This document shows, piece after piece, positions 63,179-64,000 of a stretch of 64,000 nucleotides of DNA. The stretch is from CAJQQY01 sp045104975. GTDB lineage: Bacteria > Bacteroidota > Bacteroidia > Chitinophagales > Saprospiraceae. Numbering within the stretch: the first letter of the stretch is position 1; every line of letters starts with the position of its first letter. The notes below the pieces were generated by a model that worked only from the letters and a program-made list of their open reading frames with translations, was not told the DNA's origin and searched no databases. The stretch covers positions 1-64,000 of the forward strand of contig JBGCCY010000124.1 in assembly GCA_045104975.1 (NCBI GenBank), written 5' to 3'. The translations under genes were made by a program, and so were the position numbers.

Positions 63179-63378
63179 TATTGAAAGATTAGTTTTTTCT
63201 CAAAAAAGAAAAAAAGGTATGTTTAATATTAGTTATAACAATATATTTACAAATGCTGTGTTTTTGATAAATGCAAGATACGGAATCCTATTTCTTTTTC
63301 ATAAAAAAAGGAAAATGGGCGATTTTTTTCTTTGGAAAAAGAAGTTTTCCACAATTCGAAAAAGAACCTTTTTAATAA
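63179..63378. other. recQ upstream region
   Basis: AT-rich stretch preceding recQ (minus). A small palindrome ggaaaa-agaag-ttttcc lies near 63334-63350. No gene is seen. Confidence 0.4.
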
Positions 63379-63409
63379 TTTGGTGTTAATAAAAACTGTG
63401 GTACATTTG
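63379..63409 (+). promoter_or_regulatory. Bacteroidota-type promoter for the methyltransferase gene
   Basis: TTTG (63379-63382), 19-base spacer, TACATTTG (63402-63409), an exact fit to TTTG-N19-TAnnTTTG. Transcription would start near 63415, leaving a leader of about 140 bases. Confidence 0.7.
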
Positions 63410-63430
63410 TAACCATGTGTAAGGTTGAGT

Positions 63431-63448
63431 AACTGGGGTATATTTGTT
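63431..63448 (+). promoter_or_regulatory. Second, duplicated -7 element
   Basis: aactggggtatatttgttt repeats the sequence around the first -7 box (aactgtggtacatttgtaa, 63394-63412) 36 bases further on, again giving TAnnTTTG (63439-63446). Its -33 partner is weak. Confidence 0.5.
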
Positions 63449-63485
63449 TTTTTAAACGTTGAGTATCAATGAGTTGTGGTAAAAA

Positions 63486-63519
63486 CACGTGATGGTCAGC
63501 TAAAGCAGACCACCACGTG
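63486..63519. promoter_or_regulatory. Leader hairpin / possible operator before the methyltransferase
   Basis: 15-base arms (cacgtgatggtcagc / gcagaccaccacgtg) pair with two mismatches around a taaa loop; both ends are cacgtg, itself palindromic. It is followed by an A-run, so it is not a plus-strand terminator. Placed between promoter and start codon, it could act on translation or be an operator or methylation-sensing site. Confidence 0.6.
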
Positions 63520-63556
63520 CTACAAAAAAAAAAATTATCAAGTCAGAAATATTTTA

Positions 63557-64000
63557 ATGAAAGATTATTATTCAATTTCAGAAGTTGCCGAGTTATTAGG
63601 AAAAAGCAAAGAAACCTTGCGTCGATGGGATAGGAGTGGAAAATTAGTTGCCGTTCGTGAACCGATCAGCAACTATCGAATGTATAAAAAAGAACAACTC
63701 AAAATGTTTCCAGAGTTGACGAGTCTATTCGATGCAGATGGGAAAGGGAATTTTGTAAAGCCAAAGAAGGCATATAAAGTTTTAGAACTTTTTGCAGGCG
63801 CAGGAGGATTAGCTTTAGGTTTGGAAAAAGCAGGATTGAAGTGCGAAGCCTTGAATGAGATTGATCATTGGGCAGCGGAGACTTTGCGGAATAATCGCCC
63901 CAATTGGAATGTCCTTGAAGGTGATGTAAAAGATATTTCTTTTAAAAAATATAAAGGTAAAGTAGATGTGGTCACCGGTGGTTTCCCTTGTCAAGCATTT
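63557..64000 (+). CDS. MerR-type HTH fused to C5-cytosine DNA methyltransferase (3' end cut off)
   Basis: 148 residues are visible. Residues 1-55 form a MerR/excisionase-type winged HTH (YYSISEVAELLGKSKETLRR then WDRSGKLVAVR). After a linker, methyltransferase motif I starts at about 76 (LELFAGAGGLALGLEKAG), followed by ALNEIDHWAAETLRNN (motif II), EGDVKDI (motif III) and GGFPCQAF (motif IV with the catalytic Cys, about 141-148), where the window ends. It would methylate cytosine C5, most likely in a restriction-modification system whose endonuclease may lie to the right. The HTH may give autoregulation or extra DNA binding. Confidence 0.9.
   Translation, partial: MKDYYSISEVAELLGKSKETLRRWDRSGKLVAVREPISNYRMYKKEQLKMFPELTSLFDADGKGNFVKPKKAYKVLELFAGAGGLALGLEKAGLKCEALNEIDHWAAETLRNNRPNWNVLEGDVKDISFKKYKGKVDVVTGGFPCQAF

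Noticed and set aside
63486..63519. Integron attC site or plus-strand terminator
   Set aside because: No attC core boxes are present, and the hairpin is followed by A's rather than T's on the plus strand.
1..64000. tRNA or rRNA genes
   Set aside because: I looked through the intergenic gaps for T-loop-like segments and conserved rRNA blocks and found none; a tRNA scan would be decisive.

Overview
The window is a low-GC bacterial chromosome segment from a member of the Bacteroidota, most likely Saprospirales-like. The support is: several secreted proteins ending in type IX secretion (T9SS) sorting domains with the PNP-type signature, SusC/OmpA-style outer-membrane barrels, long secreted beta-propellers, a few matches to the Bacteroidota promoter pattern TTTG-N17-19-TAnnTTTG, and TPR or periplasmic sensors fused to C-terminal HTH domains. 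I identify 47 protein genes, two of them cut by the window ends. I saw no rRNA, tRNA, IS element, prophage or CRISPR array.

Layout. 1-2475: 3' side missing of a large secreted propeller/Ig-like adhesin. 2871-7299: phosphatidylcholine synthase (pcs), two small genes, a DUF2059 protein, and a transporter strikingly like the high-affinity choline transporter CHT/SLC5A7; together these suggest choline uptake for phosphatidylcholine synthesis. 7410-18694: housekeeping and envelope genes (SDR sugar-nucleotide reductase, S41 and M48 peptidases, BaiN-like flavoprotein, rlmF, tandem barrel proteins, D-threonine aldolase-like enzyme, flavin reductase). 18837-24351: VWA membrane protein, CarboxypepD_reg-like surface protein, and a conserved secreted protein often labelled asparagine synthetase B. 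24352-24866: an intergenic gap with three palindromic structures in a row, including a 320-bp element with 79-nt inverted ends. 24867-39871: more T9SS propellers, a barrel, CAP and ankyrin proteins, an MscS channel, a transmembrane LuxR-type regulator beside a TonB-receptor-like barrel, and a methyltransferase.

40115-48485: a cyanophycin locus. cphA (synthetase) and cphB (cyanophycinase) are divergent, and an isoaspartyl peptidase that could finish the degradation lies 4 kb away; a three-gene cell-surface operon is inserted between them. 48605-52424: a minus-strand group with an Lgt-like integral membrane enzyme, a radical SAM protein resembling the tetraether-lipid-synthase/MJ0619 group, two tandem small membrane proteins and an Asp-box lipoprotein; this is the best candidate for a little-described (lipid-modifying) system. 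52682-60444: a TPR-TM-HTH regulator next to two T9SS proteins, one with 14 FG-GAP/VCBS-type repeats. 60603-64000: a small membrane protein, recQ, and the start of a MerR-type HTH fused to a C5-cytosine DNA methyltransferase, preceded by duplicated promoter-like motifs and a strong hairpin.

Many genes are separated by recognisable hairpin terminators, and there are dispersed intergenic repeats (a 92-bp family at two sites in opposite orientation, a 38-bp family at two sites). All functional calls are from reading the sequence; no searches were run.
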